From Hyphomicrobium sp. LHD-15 (lineage in GTDB: Bacteria; Pseudomonadota; Alphaproteobacteria; Rhizobiales; Hyphomicrobiaceae), in NCBI RefSeq assembly GCF_031157355.1, contig NZ_JAVIFT010000003.1:1-64000 (forward strand): a stretch of 64,000 nt of DNA, written 5' to 3'. The notes beneath the pieces were generated by a model. That model was not told the DNA's origin, made no database searches, and saw only the letters and a list, made by a program, of their open reading frames with translations. The position numbers and the translations under genes were made by a program. Positions 62,832 through 64,000 of this stretch are shown one piece after another; the stretch's first letter is position 1, and each line of letters begins with the position of its first letter.

Positions 62832-64000
62832 ATGACGGAAAAAGCAACCATCGGAACCGCCCGCAAACGCGAAATACACGCCGGATTCATTCCGCTTTCG
62901 GATTGCGCGCCCCTCGTCATCGCTTCCGAGCTCGGCTTCGACCGCCAGCACGGCTTCTCCCTCGCGCTCCATCGCGAAGCCTCGTGGGCCAACATCCGCG
63001 ACAAGGTCGACGTCGGCGCGCTCGATTGCGCGCACATGCTGGCGCCGATGCCGATTGCGGCCCATCTCGGGCTCGGGCGTGCCACGGTGCCGATCATCGC
63101 GCCGATGGCCCTGAGCCTCAACGGCAACGCCATCACGGTTTCCACCCGCCTTTACGAGGACATGCGCGCAGCCGACGAGCCGGCGACGCTGGCCGGGGGA
63201 ATGCAGGCCGCGGAGGCGCTGGCGAAGGTTGTACGCACGCGTCAGGCCGCCGGCCGCGAGCCGTTGACCTTCGGCATGGTCTACCCGTTCTCGTGCCACA
63301 ACTATGACCTGCGCTACTGGCTCGCGGCCGCCGGCATCGATCCCGACAATGACGTGAACATCGTCGTCGTGCCTCCCCCGCTGATTGCAGAGAATCTGAA
63401 GGCCGGCCGCGTCGACGGGTTCTGCGTCGGCCAGCCCTGGAACAGCGTGGCCGTTGCCGAAGCCGACGGCGTAATCGTTGCGACCAAGAGCCAGCTTTGG
63501 GCCATGAGCCCGGAAAAAGTGCTCGGCGTTCGCGAGGTCTTTGCCGAGCGCGAGCCCGAGCTTGTTCGCGATCTCGTCCGCGCCATCGTCGCCGCCGGCC
63601 GCTGGCTCGACGAGCCCGCAAACCGCAAGGATGCGGCCCGCATTCTGGCCCGTCCCGAATACATCGGCGTCGCCGAAGAGATCCTGGCGCGGCCGCTGAC
63701 GGGTGCCTTGAAGTGCGGCGGACACCAGGCCGATATCGTCGATCCGGATCTCGTGGTGTTTCACCGCGGCTTCGCAAACTTCCCGTGGCGCTCGCACGCG
63801 ATCTGGCTGATGACCCAGATGATCCGCTGGGGCCAGGTCCGCGAGCCGTTCAATCTCGAAGCCGTCGCTGAGCGCGTCTATAGAACCGATCTCTACCGCG
63901 AGGCGATGGCCGGAGAAAAGGACGCCGCACCGGCGTCCGACTACAAGCCGGAAGGCAGCGACAACGGATCGAGCCACCCGCACTTTTTCGGCGGCGAACG
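62832..64000 (+). CDS. nasS: Nitrate sensor NasS (NrtA/CmpA-like), cut by window end
   Basis: An open frame of 389 codons from ATG 62832 that runs off the window. The sequence is that of the NrtA/CmpA periplasmic nitrate-binding family: IHAGFIPLSDCAPLVIASELGFDRQHG, WANIRDKVDVGALDCAHMLAPMPIA, RVDGFCVGQPWNSVAV. It has no signal peptide, which separates the cytoplasmic sensor NasS from the transporter NrtA. In known systems NasS holds NasT inactive until nitrate or nitrite binds. It follows nasT by three bases. At this length it is probably nearly complete. Confidence 0.88.
   Translation, partial: MTEKATIGTARKREIHAGFIPLSDCAPLVIASELGFDRQHGFSLALHREASWANIRDKVDVGALDCAHMLAPMPIAAHLGLGRATVPIIAPMALSLNGNAITVSTRLYEDMRAADEPATLAGGMQAAEALAKVVRTRQAAGREPLTFGMVYPFSCHNYDLRYWLAAAGIDPDNDVNIVVVPPPLIAENLKAGRVDGFCVGQPWNSVAVAEADGVIVATKSQLWAMSPEKVLGVREVFAEREPELVRDLVRAIVAAGRWLDEPANRKDAARILARPEYIGVAEEILARPLTGALKCGGHQADIVDPDLVVFHRGFANFPWRSHAIWLMTQMIRWGQVREPFNLEAVAERVYRTDLYREAMAGEKDAAPASDYKPEGSDNGSSHPHFFGGE

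Overview
The window is a GC-rich (clearly above 60% by eye), gene-dense chromosomal segment of an alphaproteobacterium, most likely of the order Hyphomicrobiales. The case rests on the three-subunit transhydrogenase (split PntA plus PntB), a 47-residue aa3-oxidase subunit IV, DUF1285 and DUF1289 proteins, tandem TIGR02281 retropepsin-like proteases, and a glycine riboswitch in front of gcvT. The genus cannot be fixed from the sequence. No rRNA, tRNA, insertion sequence, prophage or CRISPR array was seen. || 0-11 kb is housekeeping and envelope: a glycine-rich C-terminal fragment, an M48 membrane protease, an alpha/beta hydrolase, a LysM lipoprotein, a small membrane protein behind a 13-bp inverted repeat, a secreted HExxH protein, the pntAA-pntAB-(unknown)-pntB operon, an oxidase subunit IV, an exported Cys-containing protein and a DUF1285 protein. 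11-18 kb is a MoxR / DUF58 / DUF4159 / large membrane protein operon. 18-30 kb is mixed: threonine ammonia-lyase, a beta-hydroxyacid dehydrogenase, MAPEG, Lrp/AsnC, a metallo-beta-lactamase-fold hydrolase, a membrane histidine kinase, DUF1289, two aspartic proteases, phosphomannomutase, a TauE/SafE permease and DusA. || 30.5-54 kb is the most interesting part, a catabolic island for oxidising an alcohol or diol to acetyl-CoA. It holds an AldA-type lactaldehyde/glycolaldehyde dehydrogenase; a minus-strand regulatory operon (GntR/FadR-type regulator, AcoR-like sigma-54 activator, XdhC molybdoenzyme maturation factor); a lactate permease with LutABC lactate oxidation; a porin; and a Rieske protein, PQQ alcohol dehydrogenase and two-subunit molybdenum hydroxylase. 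It ends with a homodimeric-type pyruvate dehydrogenase set (aceE-aceF-lpd). Three good matches to sigma-54 promoters lie before aldA, the porin and the Rieske-PQQ genes, and two of the promoter regions carry palindromic upstream elements sharing the 7-mer TGTGACA. I infer one sigma-54 regulon: substrate entry through the porin, periplasmic oxidation by the PQQ enzyme (perhaps passing electrons to the Rieske protein), aldehyde oxidation by the Mo enzyme and/or AldA, lactate to pyruvate by LutABC, and pyruvate to acetyl-CoA. 1,2-propanediol fits best but is not proven. || 54-64 kb has a TonB-dependent receptor with an STN domain, the glycine cleavage operon (gcvT-gcvH-gcvP, minus strand) behind a tandem glycine riboswitch, and nasT-nasS (ANTAR antiterminator and cytoplasmic nitrate sensor), with nasS cut by the window end.
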